Positions 42,609-51,552 of a stretch of 64,000 bases of DNA are shown piece by piece. Source of the DNA: an uncultured Collinsella sp. (GTDB lineage Bacteria; Actinomycetota; Coriobacteriia; Coriobacteriales; Coriobacteriaceae); assembly GCA_958407465.1 (NCBI GenBank), contig CATYIV010000004.1, forward strand, positions 1 through 64,000, written 5' to 3'. The notes beneath the pieces are model-generated. The model did no database searches and was not told the origin of the DNA. It saw only the letters and a list, made by a program, of their open reading frames with translations. Position 1 is the first letter of the stretch, and the number at the start of each line of letters is the position of its first letter. Both the position numbers and the translations under genes were made by a program.

Positions 42609-44726
42609 ATGGCATCTGCTGTGAAGCGTGACGGTCGCTCCGTGGTGACCACATGCGGGGGATGCTATGCCGATTGCGCCTTTGCGGCCCATGTTGAGGA
42701 TGGGCGTGTGGTGGCCGAGCTGCCGGTGCCGGGTCATCCGTGCGCGGCGCGTGCCCTGTGCGCCCGCGGACGGCATCGCCTGGACATGCCGTTTGACGAG
42801 CGCGATCGCATTGTGCACCCCATGCGCCGACGAGCTGATGGCTCGGGGTTCGATGTGATTTCGTGGGACGAGGCGTTCGCGCAGATTGCAGCGCGCCTTG
42901 GGGGGATTGTTGACGGACATGGTCCGTGCGCGCTGGGCATGACGCTCGGCGTGCCCTCTTTCGACCGTTACTGGGCGTATCGTTTTATGCATGCGCTGGG
43001 CTCGCCCAACGTGTATGGTGCCGACGGTGCCTGCGAGGTAAGCCGACTTACCGGTTGGGAGCATAGCCTGGGCTACAGCCCCGCCTCCGACCTGGCGCAC
43101 ACCGATTGCATCATGTACCTGGGGCGTTCCATCGTCGATTCGTCGACGATGGGGGCCGTTGATGCGCTCAACGATGCCCGTCGACGTGGGGCGAAGATCA
43201 TCGTGGTCGACCCCCGGCGCAGTGGCTCGGCTGCGCTTGCCGACCGCTGGTTGCGCGTACGTCCTGGATGCGATCTGGCGTTGCTGTTGGGTATCGCACA
43301 TGTGCTGGTAGCCGAGGACCTGTACGATCACGAGTTCGTGGACCGCTACGCCACAGGCTTTGACGAGCTGGCGCAGGCGGCCAGTGCTTGGACACCCGAG
43401 TGGGCCGAATCGATGTGCGACGTGCCGGCCGCAGAGATTGTCGCCACGGCGCGCGATCTCGCTGCCGCCGCGCCTGCCGCTGTGGTGGATGCGGGTTTTC
43501 ATGGTGGCATCGGCATCGCGTATGCCAATAGCACCCAGACCGCACGCGCTATCTGCTTGGTCGATGTGCTGCTGGGCTGTATTGGACATGCGGGTGGCGC
43601 GCTCAATCCGCCCACACCGCTTTCACTGGGCGACCTCGATCCCACTCGCTTTGCGACGCCGCCGGTGCCGCGCGAGCCCAAGCTGGGGTCCGAGCGCTAT
43701 CCACTGGTCGATCCGGTGCGAGGGCTGTGCACGACCATCGGTCAGTCGATTCTTGCCGGCGATTTGCGTGGGCTCATCGTCTATGCCAGTAACCCCGGTG
43801 CGGGCTATGGCAATGCGCAGGCTTGGTTGGGTATTTTGCAGCAGCTCGACTTGCTTGTGACGATTGATATTCGTTGGTCCGAGACGGCGCGTGCTTCTGA
43901 CTTCGTGCTGCCCGACGTGACGTATCTGGAGGCCGACCGCGGTGTGGGCACAGTCGTGGGCGCCAACGATTCGCGTGTGTTCTACCGCAACGCCGTGCTG
44001 CCCGTGCAGCATGACGGCACACGTCCCGGTCGGGAGATTTTTGCCGGTCTGGCGCAGGCGTGTGGCGTGGGCGAGTATTTCCAGTTTACGTCTGACGATC
44101 TGGCGGCTGTCCAGGTGGCGCCTTTTGGGATCGATCTGGACGAGCTCAAGGAGCGCGGCTGGGCCGATACGGGCGTGGCGCTGCCGTCGCGCACGGGTGA
44201 GCCGGTGATTCCGCTTGCCGGCGGCAAAATTGCGCTGGCAAGCGACGTATGGGAACGAGTCGGCATGGGTCGTGTGCCCAACTGGATTGCGCCCATGGTG
44301 GAGCCCGGCCCGGGGATGTTTCGCCTTATTAGCGGCAACCGTCCCTTTGAGTCGCACACCTCGCGCAGGCTTGCGGCTCAAGGTGCCGCCGAGGCTGGAT
44401 CGGACCTGGATGCCGTGCAGATGAATGCCGATGCTGCTGCGCACATGGGCATCGCCGACGGCGAGATCGTCGAGCTCGTGAGCGATATGGGCCGCGACCG
44501 CGTGCGCGTGGAGACGACGCCGTATCTGCATCCGGCGTGTATCTTTACGTCGGCCGCCCCCGGCGGACGTTCGTTTGGCGCCGATGCCGGCGGCGCTCAA
44601 GCCTTGGGCGTCGGCCCGCTCGACCATACACCGTTGCGTTGGGACCCGTTGACGGGCGCCGCGCTCACTCAGGAAAACGCCGTTCGCGTGGAAAAGATCG
44701 CGGCGCGCGAGGATAATAGCGATTGA
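42609..44726 (+). CDS. Orphan molybdopterin oxidoreductase catalytic subunit
   Basis: This 705-residue member of the DMSO reductase superfamily has a [4Fe-4S] motif (CGGCYADCAF, then CARALCARG) and bis-MGD-binding blocks (VVDPRRSGSAALADRWLRVRPGCDLALL near 200-227). The likely Mo ligand is the cysteine in YGADGACEVSRLTG near 145, so it is not a selenoprotein. It has no Tat signal and no Fe-S or membrane partner subunit next to it, so it would work in the cytoplasm with an unknown electron partner. It could be a second formate dehydrogenase-like or thiosulfate/polysulfide-type enzyme. ATG 42609 lies 8 bases after AAAGGGG. Confidence 0.8.
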   Translation: MASAVKRDGRSVVTTCGGCYADCAFAAHVEDGRVVAELPVPGHPCAARALCARGRHRLDMPFDERDRIVHPMRRRADGSGFDVISWDEAFAQIAARLGGIVDGHGPCALGMTLGVPSFDRYWAYRFMHALGSPNVYGADGACEVSRLTGWEHSLGYSPASDLAHTDCIMYLGRSIVDSSTMGAVDALNDARRRGAKIIVVDPRRSGSAALADRWLRVRPGCDLALLLGIAHVLVAEDLYDHEFVDRYATGFDELAQAASAWTPEWAESMCDVPAAEIVATARDLAAAAPAAVVDAGFHGGIGIAYANSTQTARAICLVDVLLGCIGHAGGALNPPTPLSLGDLDPTRFATPPVPREPKLGSERYPLVDPVRGLCTTIGQSILAGDLRGLIVYASNPGAGYGNAQAWLGILQQLDLLVTIDIRWSETARASDFVLPDVTYLEADRGVGTVVGANDSRVFYRNAVLPVQHDGTRPGREIFAGLAQACGVGEYFQFTSDDLAAVQVAPFGIDLDELKERGWADTGVALPSRTGEPVIPLAGGKIALASDVWERVGMGRVPNWIAPMVEPGPGMFRLISGNRPFESHTSRRLAAQGAAEAGSDLDAVQMNADAAAHMGIADGEIVELVSDMGRDRVRVETTPYLHPACIFTSAAPGGRSFGADAGGAQALGVGPLDHTPLRWDPLTGAALTQENAVRVEKIAAREDNSD

Positions 44727-44802
44727 TTGACTCAGCCGATCGAATTGGCTGATAGTTTGACGTTCGAACGATTGATTCACCTTTAGTTTTGAAAGGCCGC
44801 AC

Positions 44803-46260
44803 ATGAGCGATAGCCAGAACATGTCCGATGAGGTACGCGCCCGCCTTCGCGCTATTCCTTCCGTCAACGAGCTGCTTGCCGAGTGGCCGGTGGTGAAGGC
44901 GGCGGGGGAGACCTGCGACGCGGTGGTCCATGCTGCCGTGACGGCCGAGCTCGACGAGGAGCGCGCTGCGATTCGTGCCGGTGCCGCCCCGCGTTCCAAG
45001 CGCGACCTGGCCTCGGCCATCGAGTGGCGTGCGCATCGCTCTGCGCTGCCGAGCCTGCGCCCAGCAGTTAATGCCACGGGTGTGGTCATCCATACCAACT
45101 TGGGCCGCGCCCCGCTCGCGGAGTCGGCGGCAAAGGCCGTGGCCGAGGTCGCGCGCGGGTACAGCACGCTCGAGTACAGTGTGGACACCTGCTCGCGTGG
45201 GTCGCGCAAGGAACATGCCGCGCAGCTCATCCGCTCGCTTACCGGTGCCGAGGATGCGCTGGTCGTCAACAATAACGCGGCCGCCGTGCTGCTGGTGCTG
45301 GCGACCCATGCCGCAGGCAAAGAGGTTATCGTCAGCCGCGGCGAGCTTGTCGAGATTGGCGGCAGCTTCCGCATCCCCGATGTCATGGCGGCTTCGGGCG
45401 CCAAACTCGTCGAGGTCGGCGCCACCAACCGCACGCACTTGGGCGACTACGAGCGCGCCATCACGCCCGATACGGCGATGATCCTTAAGGTCCATCCTTC
45501 CAACTATCGCATCGAGGGTTTTCACGAGGAGGTGGGCTCTCGGGAGCTTGCCGCTCTGGCCCACAAGCATGGCCTGCTGTTCTACGAGGACCAGGGGTCG
45601 GGCGCGCTGTTGCCCGATGACATCCTGGTGCGCGGCGGCGAAGAAACCACGCCGGCTTCGGTAGCGGCGGGGCTCGATCTGGTGTCGTGCTCGGGCGATA
45701 AGCTGCTCGGTGCCGCACAGGCGGGCATTATCATGGGCCGTCGCGATCTGGTCCAGGCCTGCGGGTCGCATCCGCTTATGCGTGCCCTGCGCCCGGGCAA
45801 ACTGGCTCTGTCGGCGCTCGAGGCCACGCTGCGTATCTACATGGACGGCGCCGATGTTGCCCATCGCGATATTCCGGTGCTCAGCATGCTTACGCTACCG
45901 CAGGCCCATTTGGAACGACGTGCCCGCAAGCTGCGCGATCGTATGGTCGCCGGGCTCGATAAGGCGGGTTGCCCGTGCGCCGTGCAGGTGGAGATCGTCG
46001 AGGAGTCCTCAACGCCCGGTGGCGGCTCGTTGCCTACCGTGGAACTGCCGACGATGTGCGTTGCCGTGCGTCTTGTTGACAAGCGCCTGACGGTCGACGC
46101 GCTCAAGCGCTCGCTTGTCCAGGACTTCGACACGCCGGTCGTCACGCGAACCTCGCACGATCGCATTTTGTTTGACGTCCGTACGCTTGTGGGCGACCGC
46201 GATATCGAGACGGCGGCGTCGACGCTTGCCGCATGCGTTGAGAAGGCGATTGCTCGATGA
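44803..46260 (+). CDS. selA: L-seryl-tRNA(Sec) selenium transferase
   Basis: SelA converts Ser-tRNA(Sec) to Sec-tRNA(Sec) with selenophosphate. It is a PLP enzyme of 485 residues. The PLP lysine is K300 in SCSGDKLLGAAQAG. The N-terminal region begins RLRAIPSVNELL, and ATGVVIHTNLGRAPL near 89-103 is family-specific. Its last bases overlap selB (ATGA), so they are co-translated. In the 76-bp leader, TCAGCC/GGCTGA and GTTCGAAC are small dyads. Confidence 0.93.
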   Translation: MSDSQNMSDEVRARLRAIPSVNELLAEWPVVKAAGETCDAVVHAAVTAELDEERAAIRAGAAPRSKRDLASAIEWRAHRSALPSLRPAVNATGVVIHTNLGRAPLAESAAKAVAEVARGYSTLEYSVDTCSRGSRKEHAAQLIRSLTGAEDALVVNNNAAAVLLVLATHAAGKEVIVSRGELVEIGGSFRIPDVMAASGAKLVEVGATNRTHLGDYERAITPDTAMILKVHPSNYRIEGFHEEVGSRELAALAHKHGLLFYEDQGSGALLPDDILVRGGEETTPASVAAGLDLVSCSGDKLLGAAQAGIIMGRRDLVQACGSHPLMRALRPGKLALSALEATLRIYMDGADVAHRDIPVLSMLTLPQAHLERRARKLRDRMVAGLDKAGCPCAVQVEIVEESSTPGGGSLPTVELPTMCVAVRLVDKRLTVDALKRSLVQDFDTPVVTRTSHDRILFDVRTLVGDRDIETAASTLAACVEKAIAR

Positions 46261-48224
46261 GTGAGGTTCAAGCGCTGGTGGAGTGTCCCGTTATCGTTGG
46301 CACGGCGGGTCACGTTGACCACGGTAAGTCGGCACTGATCGAGGCGCTGACCGGCAAGAATCCCGACCGTCTGGAGGTTGAGCGTCGCCGGGGCATGACG
46401 GTGGAGCTGGGCTTTGGCGAACTGGCACTGCCGAGCGGCAAGATCGTTGGCCTTGTCGACGTGCCGGGCCACGCGCATTACCTGCGCGCTATGGTGCAGG
46501 GTGCGACAGGCATCGACGTTGCCGTGCTGGTGGTCTCTGCCGTTGAGGGCGTAATGCCGCAGACCCGCGAGCACGTGCATGTGCTGGAGCTGTTGGGCGT
46601 TACGCATATGGTGGTCGCGCTGACTATGTGCGACCTGGCCGACGCCGAGATGACCGAGCTTGCCGAGCTCGATGTCGATGACTTTTTGTCGGGTACTGTG
46701 TTTGCGGGCGCGCCAATTGTGCCCGTGTCGTCTAAGACGGGCGAGGGGATTGACGGGCTGCTTGCGGTGCTCGACGAGCAGGTGGGTGTCTGCTGGGATA
46801 CCTGTCGCGAGCGTGCCGAGCGGAGCGATGCCGCGCCGCGCCTGCCGATTGACCGCTGCTTTACGATTAAGGGCGCCGGCACCGTCGTGACGGGAACGCT
46901 GCACGATGCGCCGGTTGCGGTGGGCGACGAGCTGATGGCTTTGCCGTCGCGTACGGTCTGCCGTGTCCGCGGGATTCAGGTGCATGGCGATACGCCGCGC
47001 GCGCTGCCTGGGCAACGCGTGGCGCTCAACCTGGTTGGTGACGGTGTCGCGGCGCTTGACCGTGGCGAGATGCTGGGCGTGGCGGACCGCTTTGGTCAGA
47101 CGTTGCGCTTTATGATGACGTTCACCTACCTGGGCCGCGAGGGCGCCAAGCCGCGCGTGCTTGAGTCGGGCGCGCGCGTGCATGTGATGGCGGGTACGGC
47201 CGAGGTTGTCGGCCGCATCATGCTTATGGAGGGCGAGGCCCCCATGGCGGTGGGCGAGACCCGTACCGTGCAGGTGCGCTTGGAGGACCCGCTGCCGCTG
47301 TGTGCCGGAGACCATGCCGTGGTGCTGTCGTATTCGCCCGTTATGCTCATTGGCGGCGGGCGTGTGCTGCTTTCGCGCTGCCGTCGCTCGCGCGAGCTTT
47401 CGGCGGGGGAGCGCACGCTGCTTGCAGCGCTTGAGGCCGGCGATGCCGCGGGCGGTGTGGGCGCTTGGCTGGCGCTGCAGATGCTGCCAGTTACGGCGGT
47501 TGATGTTGCCGACGCTTTGGATCTTGGTGTCGGCGAGGTCGATGCCGCACTGCGCGGGTTGGTGTCGCAGGGCTCTGTTCGCAAGCTTGCTGTGGGTGAT
47601 GCGGACTACTTGGCGGACGCCGTGGTGCTCGACGCCGCGATGGGTGCGCTAGCGGCGACCCTGTCAGCCATGCACGCGGCTGCCCCCAAGGAGACGGGCT
47701 TTACGCCCGGCGCCGTTGCCCATGCTGCTTGGCCTACCGCTGACGATACAGTTGCCGCGGCCCTGATTTCCGAGGGCTGCTCGCGTGGCGTGTGTGCCGC
47801 CGAGGGTGCCGAGGTATTCGACCCGCACTCCGCTGCCGCCGCGGCGCGTGTGGTGCGCGAGGCCTGCGAACGTATCGTTGCCTTGCTGGACGAAGCCGGC
47901 CTCGATGCGCCGATATTGCCCGAGGTGGGCGAGCAGTTGCAGCTCGATCGCGACACCATGACGCGTGCCCTGCGCGAGCTTTCGCTCAATCGCTCGATCG
48001 TTAAGGTCGAGCGCGACGTTGCCCTGTCCGCTGCCGCCGAGGCCCATGCGCGCGAGCTTGTTGCCGCCGCCATTGAGGCAGCCGGCGGTGCTGCCACCAC
48101 GAGCGTGCTGCGCGAGGCCCTTGGCGTGTCGCGCAAACGTGCCATCAGCATCTTGGAGCACCTGGATGCCGTGCGCTTTACGGTGCTCGACAAGGACGCC
48201 GGCGGCCTGCGCTCCCTGCGCTAG
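46257..48224 (+). CDS. selB: Selenocysteine-specific elongation factor SelB
   Basis: SelB carries Sec-tRNA to UGA codons marked by a SECIS hairpin. The 655-residue GTPase has G1 GTAGHVDHGKSALI at 15-28 and G3 DVPGH at 68-72. The four C-terminal winged-helix domains that bind SECIS are in the last 250 residues (LPEVGEQLQLDRDTMTRALRELSLN near 560-584). The G4 motif is TMCD at 123-126, not the usual (N/T)KxD, so guanine recognition may be altered or use another residue. It follows selA with a 4-bp overlap and is followed by selC. Confidence 0.9.
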   Translation: MSEVQALVECPVIVGTAGHVDHGKSALIEALTGKNPDRLEVERRRGMTVELGFGELALPSGKIVGLVDVPGHAHYLRAMVQGATGIDVAVLVVSAVEGVMPQTREHVHVLELLGVTHMVVALTMCDLADAEMTELAELDVDDFLSGTVFAGAPIVPVSSKTGEGIDGLLAVLDEQVGVCWDTCRERAERSDAAPRLPIDRCFTIKGAGTVVTGTLHDAPVAVGDELMALPSRTVCRVRGIQVHGDTPRALPGQRVALNLVGDGVAALDRGEMLGVADRFGQTLRFMMTFTYLGREGAKPRVLESGARVHVMAGTAEVVGRIMLMEGEAPMAVGETRTVQVRLEDPLPLCAGDHAVVLSYSPVMLIGGGRVLLSRCRRSRELSAGERTLLAALEAGDAAGGVGAWLALQMLPVTAVDVADALDLGVGEVDAALRGLVSQGSVRKLAVGDADYLADAVVLDAAMGALAATLSAMHAAAPKETGFTPGAVAHAAWPTADDTVAAALISEGCSRGVCAAEGAEVFDPHSAAAAARVVREACERIVALLDEAGLDAPILPEVGEQLQLDRDTMTRALRELSLNRSIVKVERDVALSAAAEAHARELVAAAIEAAGGAATTSVLREALGVSRKRAISILEHLDAVRFTVLDKDAGGLRSLR

Positions 48225-48249
48225 GCCGGTCACTCGCTCCCGCCTCCTC

Positions 48250-48317
48250 AGTTGCGGTGAAATAGTTCCTGTTTTTGGGGTCTTGCAGCCTAAACAAGAA
48301 CTATTCCACCGCAACTT
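48250..48317. repeat. Palindromic repeat family 1, copy 4
   Basis: A 68-bp element belonging to a second subtype. The inner stem reads AGTTCCTG and the right arm carries TATTCCACC instead of TATTTCACC, as in copy 6. It lies between selB and selC and may terminate the selAB transcript. Confidence 0.85.
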
Positions 48318-48373
48318 CTTGCTCGTCTTTTTGGGATGGAGCCGTTTCGGTTTGGTAAAATACCGCCGCACTT

Positions 48374-48470
48374 GGGAACGGATGGGCTCCGGTGGGCTCC
48401 GCGGTCCTCAAAACCGTTGCGAGGCGTGCAAAACGTCTTGGATGTGTTCGATTCACATACGTTCCCGCCA
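48374..48470 (+). tRNA. selC: tRNA-Sec (TCA)
   Basis: A 97-nt selenocysteine tRNA. The acceptor GGGAACG/CGTTCCC is followed by GCCA. The anticodon loop CCTCAAA gives TCA, pairing with UGA. The long variable arm has GGCGT/ACGTC, the six-base D-stem closes on a 4-base loop, and the T-arm is ATGTG-TTCGATT-CACAT. The extra-long shape is the tRNA-Sec hallmark. The eighth acceptor pair is G.A, a small deviation. It stands next to selA and selB. Confidence 0.93.
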
Positions 48471-48484
48471 TACACTACCAGCGC

Positions 48485-48545
48485 TTTTGTGCTCGCGGTC
48501 TTGCTGCGTGCCGCAAGGGCGCTGTTTTGTTTTTGTGCGGGTCCG
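48485..48545 (+). terminator. Possible terminator after selC
   Basis: AGCGC and GGCGCT enclose a GC-rich foldable segment and are followed by GTTTTGTTTTTG. The stem is irregular. Confidence 0.4.
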
Positions 48546-48624
48546 CCGTGTCGTCTGCCTTGTCGCCTACGGTATTTGCCCCGTGCGCTGGGTTTAGAAC
48601 GCGCCGATGGAGGTGTTTTGCCGT

Positions 48625-49257
48625 ATGACTACCGTAAGACGTGCCGATCTTTCTTGTGTCGTCCAAGCGGGTGGGCTGTCCTCGCGCATGGGTTGCGATA
48701 AGGCGCGGATGTTGTTTTGCGGCGAGCCGCTCATCGAACGCGTACTGGGTCGGCTGGCGCAAGTTGCCGGCGAATTGGTCGTGACGACCTCGCGTCCCAG
48801 CGAGCTTGCCTATCTTGAGGAGCGCGCGTTTGGCGGTCTGGTGCCGCGTGTGGTGGCGGACCTTGAAGGCTCTGCGGGCGCCATGCGCGGCATCGCGAGC
48901 TCGTTGGCTGCGGCTCGGCTGCCTCTCGTGGCGATCGTTGCCTGCGATATGCCGTTTGTCTCGCCGGAACTCATCGGCGCGCTTGCCGGTCATGTTGAGG
49001 CCGAGGCGCTCGATGTGTGCGTGCCGCGTGAGGAGCGGGGGATTGAGCCGCTTTGCGCCGTCTGGCGCCGTGACGCGTGTGCGCCGGTTGCCCATGAGCT
49101 GCTTGCCTGCGACCGCCAGCGCATTCGCTGCCTGATCAATCGCGTTCAGGCCGGTTATATGGATGAGCCGCAGATCGTTAAGGCCGCGGGTTCGACGCTC
49201 TGCTTCGAGAACGTCAATACGCCCGAGGAGTTTGCGGCGGCCGAGTTGCTCGCCTAG
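48625..49257 (+). CDS. mobA: Molybdenum cofactor guanylyltransferase
   Basis: MobA adds GMP to Mo-molybdopterin to give the MGD cofactor that FdhF and the orphan oxidoreductase need. The GTP-binding motif VQAGGLSSRMGCDKA is at 13-27 and the metal site CDMPFVSPEL near 112-121. The 210-residue length is typical. GGAGGTG is 9 bases before ATG 48625; ATG 48607 lies before the site. Its place beside the Sec genes fits an MGD-type selenoenzyme. Confidence 0.88.
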   Translation: MTTVRRADLSCVVQAGGLSSRMGCDKARMLFCGEPLIERVLGRLAQVAGELVVTTSRPSELAYLEERAFGGLVPRVVADLEGSAGAMRGIASSLAAARLPLVAIVACDMPFVSPELIGALAGHVEAEALDVCVPREERGIEPLCAVWRRDACAPVAHELLACDRQRIRCLINRVQAGYMDEPQIVKAAGSTLCFENVNTPEEFAAAELLA

Positions 49258-49272
49258 ACGATTGGAGTTGCC

Positions 49273-49668
49273 ATGTCTCACGATATTTGTCCCGACACGG
49301 GAGAACCTTGCACTTGCGATGGGTCCGAGCCTTGCACCTGCGGCCGCGGCGGCTGCGGACATACGGCCGAGGAAGAGGCAGCGGCGGCTGCGTATCGCGA
49401 TGCACACCGCGAAGGCCCGTCCGGTGATGCTCTCGACCATGAACGCAAGATCATCGTTTCGTTCGATAGCACCTTCGATGTGATGGAATGCGAGCAGCTG
49501 TGCCTTGCCGCCGGTGTGCCCGGGCGCATCATGCCACTGCCCGGCTCCATCACCGCCGGCTGCGGGCTGTGCTGGGCCATGCCGTTCTCGGGCGATGCAC
49601 TCGCCGCCTTCCGCGCTGCCACCGAAGGCCGCATAACCCCCGCCGACTATCATCAGCTCGTCCTCTAA
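49273..49668 (+). CDS. DUF3343 protein with Cys-rich N-terminus
   Basis: The 131-residue protein ends in a DUF3343 domain (about 56-131) with cysteines in MECEQLCLAAGVPGR and TAGCGLCWAMP. Ahead of it is a 30-residue region with eight cysteines at positions 6, 13, 15, 21, 23, 28 and nearby (EPCTCDGSEPCTCGRGGCGH), which could bind metal or selenium. Family and context suggest a Se/S carrier; the N-terminal extension is not in the homologue at 21350. It follows mobA with its own TTGGAG site. Confidence 0.75.
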   Translation: MSHDICPDTGEPCTCDGSEPCTCGRGGCGHTAEEEAAAAAYRDAHREGPSGDALDHERKIIVSFDSTFDVMECEQLCLAAGVPGRIMPLPGSITAGCGLCWAMPFSGDALAAFRAATEGRITPADYHQLVL

Positions 49669-49675
49669 CCGTCAG

Positions 49676-49711
49676 CACCACCATAAAGGTGCCTGTCCCC
49701 AATGTGGTGGT
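49676..49711. repeat. Palindrome with the word AGGTGCCTGTCCCC
   Basis: ACCACCA and TGGTGGT arms flank a core AGGTGCCTGTCCCC. The core word recalls intergenic repeats of other gut anaerobes and RAYT-linked REP elements. It is a single copy in this window. Confidence 0.5.
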
Positions 49712-49924
49712 TTGGAACACGTGGACGAAACAGGTTTGAAACACGGGTTTTGCATGTCAGGCACTCAAAAACGCTTCTACCTGCATCGTAATCAAAACGA
49801 AACATCCGCTCGTCGGCTTATGCGAAACTTTGCCGCAACAGTGCGATATTATCCATACACGATAAAGCTCGCGGCGCATGGGGTGCCGCGACCAACATTT
49901 TCGTTTCCCATCATTGGAGGAAGC

Positions 49925-51280
49925 ATGAGCTACACGCAGAAAGTTCTCGAAGAGCTCAAGGCCCGCTATCCCGAGCAGCCTGAGTTCATCCAGGCCGCGA
50001 CCGAGATCCTCGGCACCATCCAGCCGGCGCTCGACGCCCACCCCGAGTACGAGGAGGCCGCCCTGCTGGAGCGCCTCGTCGAGCCCGAGCGCATCGTCAT
50101 GTTCCGTGTTCCCTGGGTCGACGACCAGGGCAAGGTTCAGGTCAACCGCGGTTACCGTGTCGAGTTCAACTCTGCCATTGGACCCTACAAGGGCGGCCTG
50201 CGCTTTAACCCGACGGTCACCCTGGGTATGCTCAAGTTCCTGGGTCTGGAGCAGATCCTCAAGAACAGCCTGACCACCCTTCCCATGGGCGGCGGCAAGG
50301 GCGGCTCCGACTTTGACCCCAAGGGCAAGTCCAACAACGAGATCATGCACTTCTGCCAGTCCTTCATGACCGAGCTCTATCGCCACATCGGCCCCAACAC
50401 CGACGTTCCCGCCGGCGACCTGGGCGTTGGCGGCCGCGAGGTTGCCTACCTGTTCGGTCAGTACAAGCGCCTGACCAACGAGTGGACTGGCGTCCTTACC
50501 GGCAAGGGCCTCTCCTTTGGCGGCTCGCTTGCCCGTACCGAGGCCACCGGCTACGGCCTGGCCTACTTTGTGGACGAGTACCTCAAGAGCCGCGGCGACT
50601 CCTTCGAGGGCAAGAACGTCGTCGTTCACGGCTCCGGTAACGTCGCCATCTACGCCGTCCAGAAGGTCTCCCAGCTCGGCGGCAAGGTGCTGGCCTGCTC
50701 CGATACTCACGGCTGGGTCGAGGATCCCGACGGCATCGACTACACCGTGCTCGAGCACGTCTACAACAAGAAGCGCTCCGGCCACGACAAGGGCGTTACG
50801 CTCGCTATGTACGTTGACGAGAAGCCCAACGCCGTGTGGCACGAGGGCGACGGCCGTGGCGTTTGGCAGCTGCCCTGCGACATCGCGCTGCCCTGCGCTC
50901 GCGAGAACACGCTGCTGCTCGAGGACGCCCAGGCGCTCGTCGCCAACGGCTGCAAGGTGGTCGGCGAGGGCGCGAACATGCCCACGACCATCGAGGCCAC
51001 GACTTACTTCCAGGAGAACGGCGTTGCCTTTATGCCCGGTAAGGCTGCCAACGCCGGCGGCGTGCTCGTGTCCGGCCTGGAGATGAGCCAGAACGCCGAG
51101 CACCTGTCCTGGACCTTCGAGGAGGTCGACGGCAAGCTCGAGCAGCTCATGCGCGGCATGTTCCACAACGTGGACGACACCGCCAAGGAGTACTGCCAGG
51201 AGGGTAACTTTGTCATGGGCGCCAACATCGCCGGCTTCCTGAAGGTCGCCGACGCCATGCTCGCCCAGGGCGTCTGCTAA
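49925..51280 (+). CDS. gdhA: NADP-specific glutamate dehydrogenase
   Basis: This hexameric enzyme makes glutamate from 2-oxoglutarate and ammonium. The 451-residue length and start fit GdhA. The catalytic lysine region PYKGGLRFNPTVTLGMLKF is near 88-106, and the substrate motif PMGGGKGGSDFDPKGK near 123-138. The nucleotide-binding site is VVHGSGNVAIYAVQK near 236-250. The ATG follows TGGAGGAAGC. It has its own terminator, and about 210 bases of leader with no recognised regulator. Confidence 0.93.
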   Translation: MSYTQKVLEELKARYPEQPEFIQAATEILGTIQPALDAHPEYEEAALLERLVEPERIVMFRVPWVDDQGKVQVNRGYRVEFNSAIGPYKGGLRFNPTVTLGMLKFLGLEQILKNSLTTLPMGGGKGGSDFDPKGKSNNEIMHFCQSFMTELYRHIGPNTDVPAGDLGVGGREVAYLFGQYKRLTNEWTGVLTGKGLSFGGSLARTEATGYGLAYFVDEYLKSRGDSFEGKNVVVHGSGNVAIYAVQKVSQLGGKVLACSDTHGWVEDPDGIDYTVLEHVYNKKRSGHDKGVTLAMYVDEKPNAVWHEGDGRGVWQLPCDIALPCARENTLLLEDAQALVANGCKVVGEGANMPTTIEATTYFQENGVAFMPGKAANAGGVLVSGLEMSQNAEHLSWTFEEVDGKLEQLMRGMFHNVDDTAKEYCQEGNFVMGANIAGFLKVADAMLAQGVC

Positions 51281-51307
51281 ATCTTCGCTCGACATAGCAT
51301 GTGATGA

Positions 51308-51340
51308 GGCTTCCAGCCATTCCGGCTGGGAGCCTTTTTT
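51308..51340 (+). terminator. Terminator after gdhA
   Basis: GGCTTCCAGCC and GGCTGGGAGCC form the stem, followed by TTTTTT. Confidence 0.88.
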
Positions 51341-51400
51341 GATCCGTTGGGGACGGAGGAAAACGGATCATTATGTCTCGGCCCTCTGCCGGCCGCCCCT

Positions 51401-51471
51401 TAAGTTGCGGTGAAATACGGACTGTTGGGCGCCCTAAGCCCGACAAACAGTCCGTATTTCACCGCAAGTTA
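51401..51471. repeat. Palindromic repeat family 1, copy 5
   Basis: A 71-bp element with CGGACTGTT/AACAGTCCG inner stem. The outer right arm has one change (CGCAAGTT for CGCAACTT), so this copy is slightly decayed. Confidence 0.88.
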
Positions 51472-51552
51472 TGGATGGGAGGGAGGTTTTTGTGCTGTGG
51501 AAGGTCGCGGCCCTTCGTTTGGTACACTTAAAAGTACTGGACAAGTGAAGAG

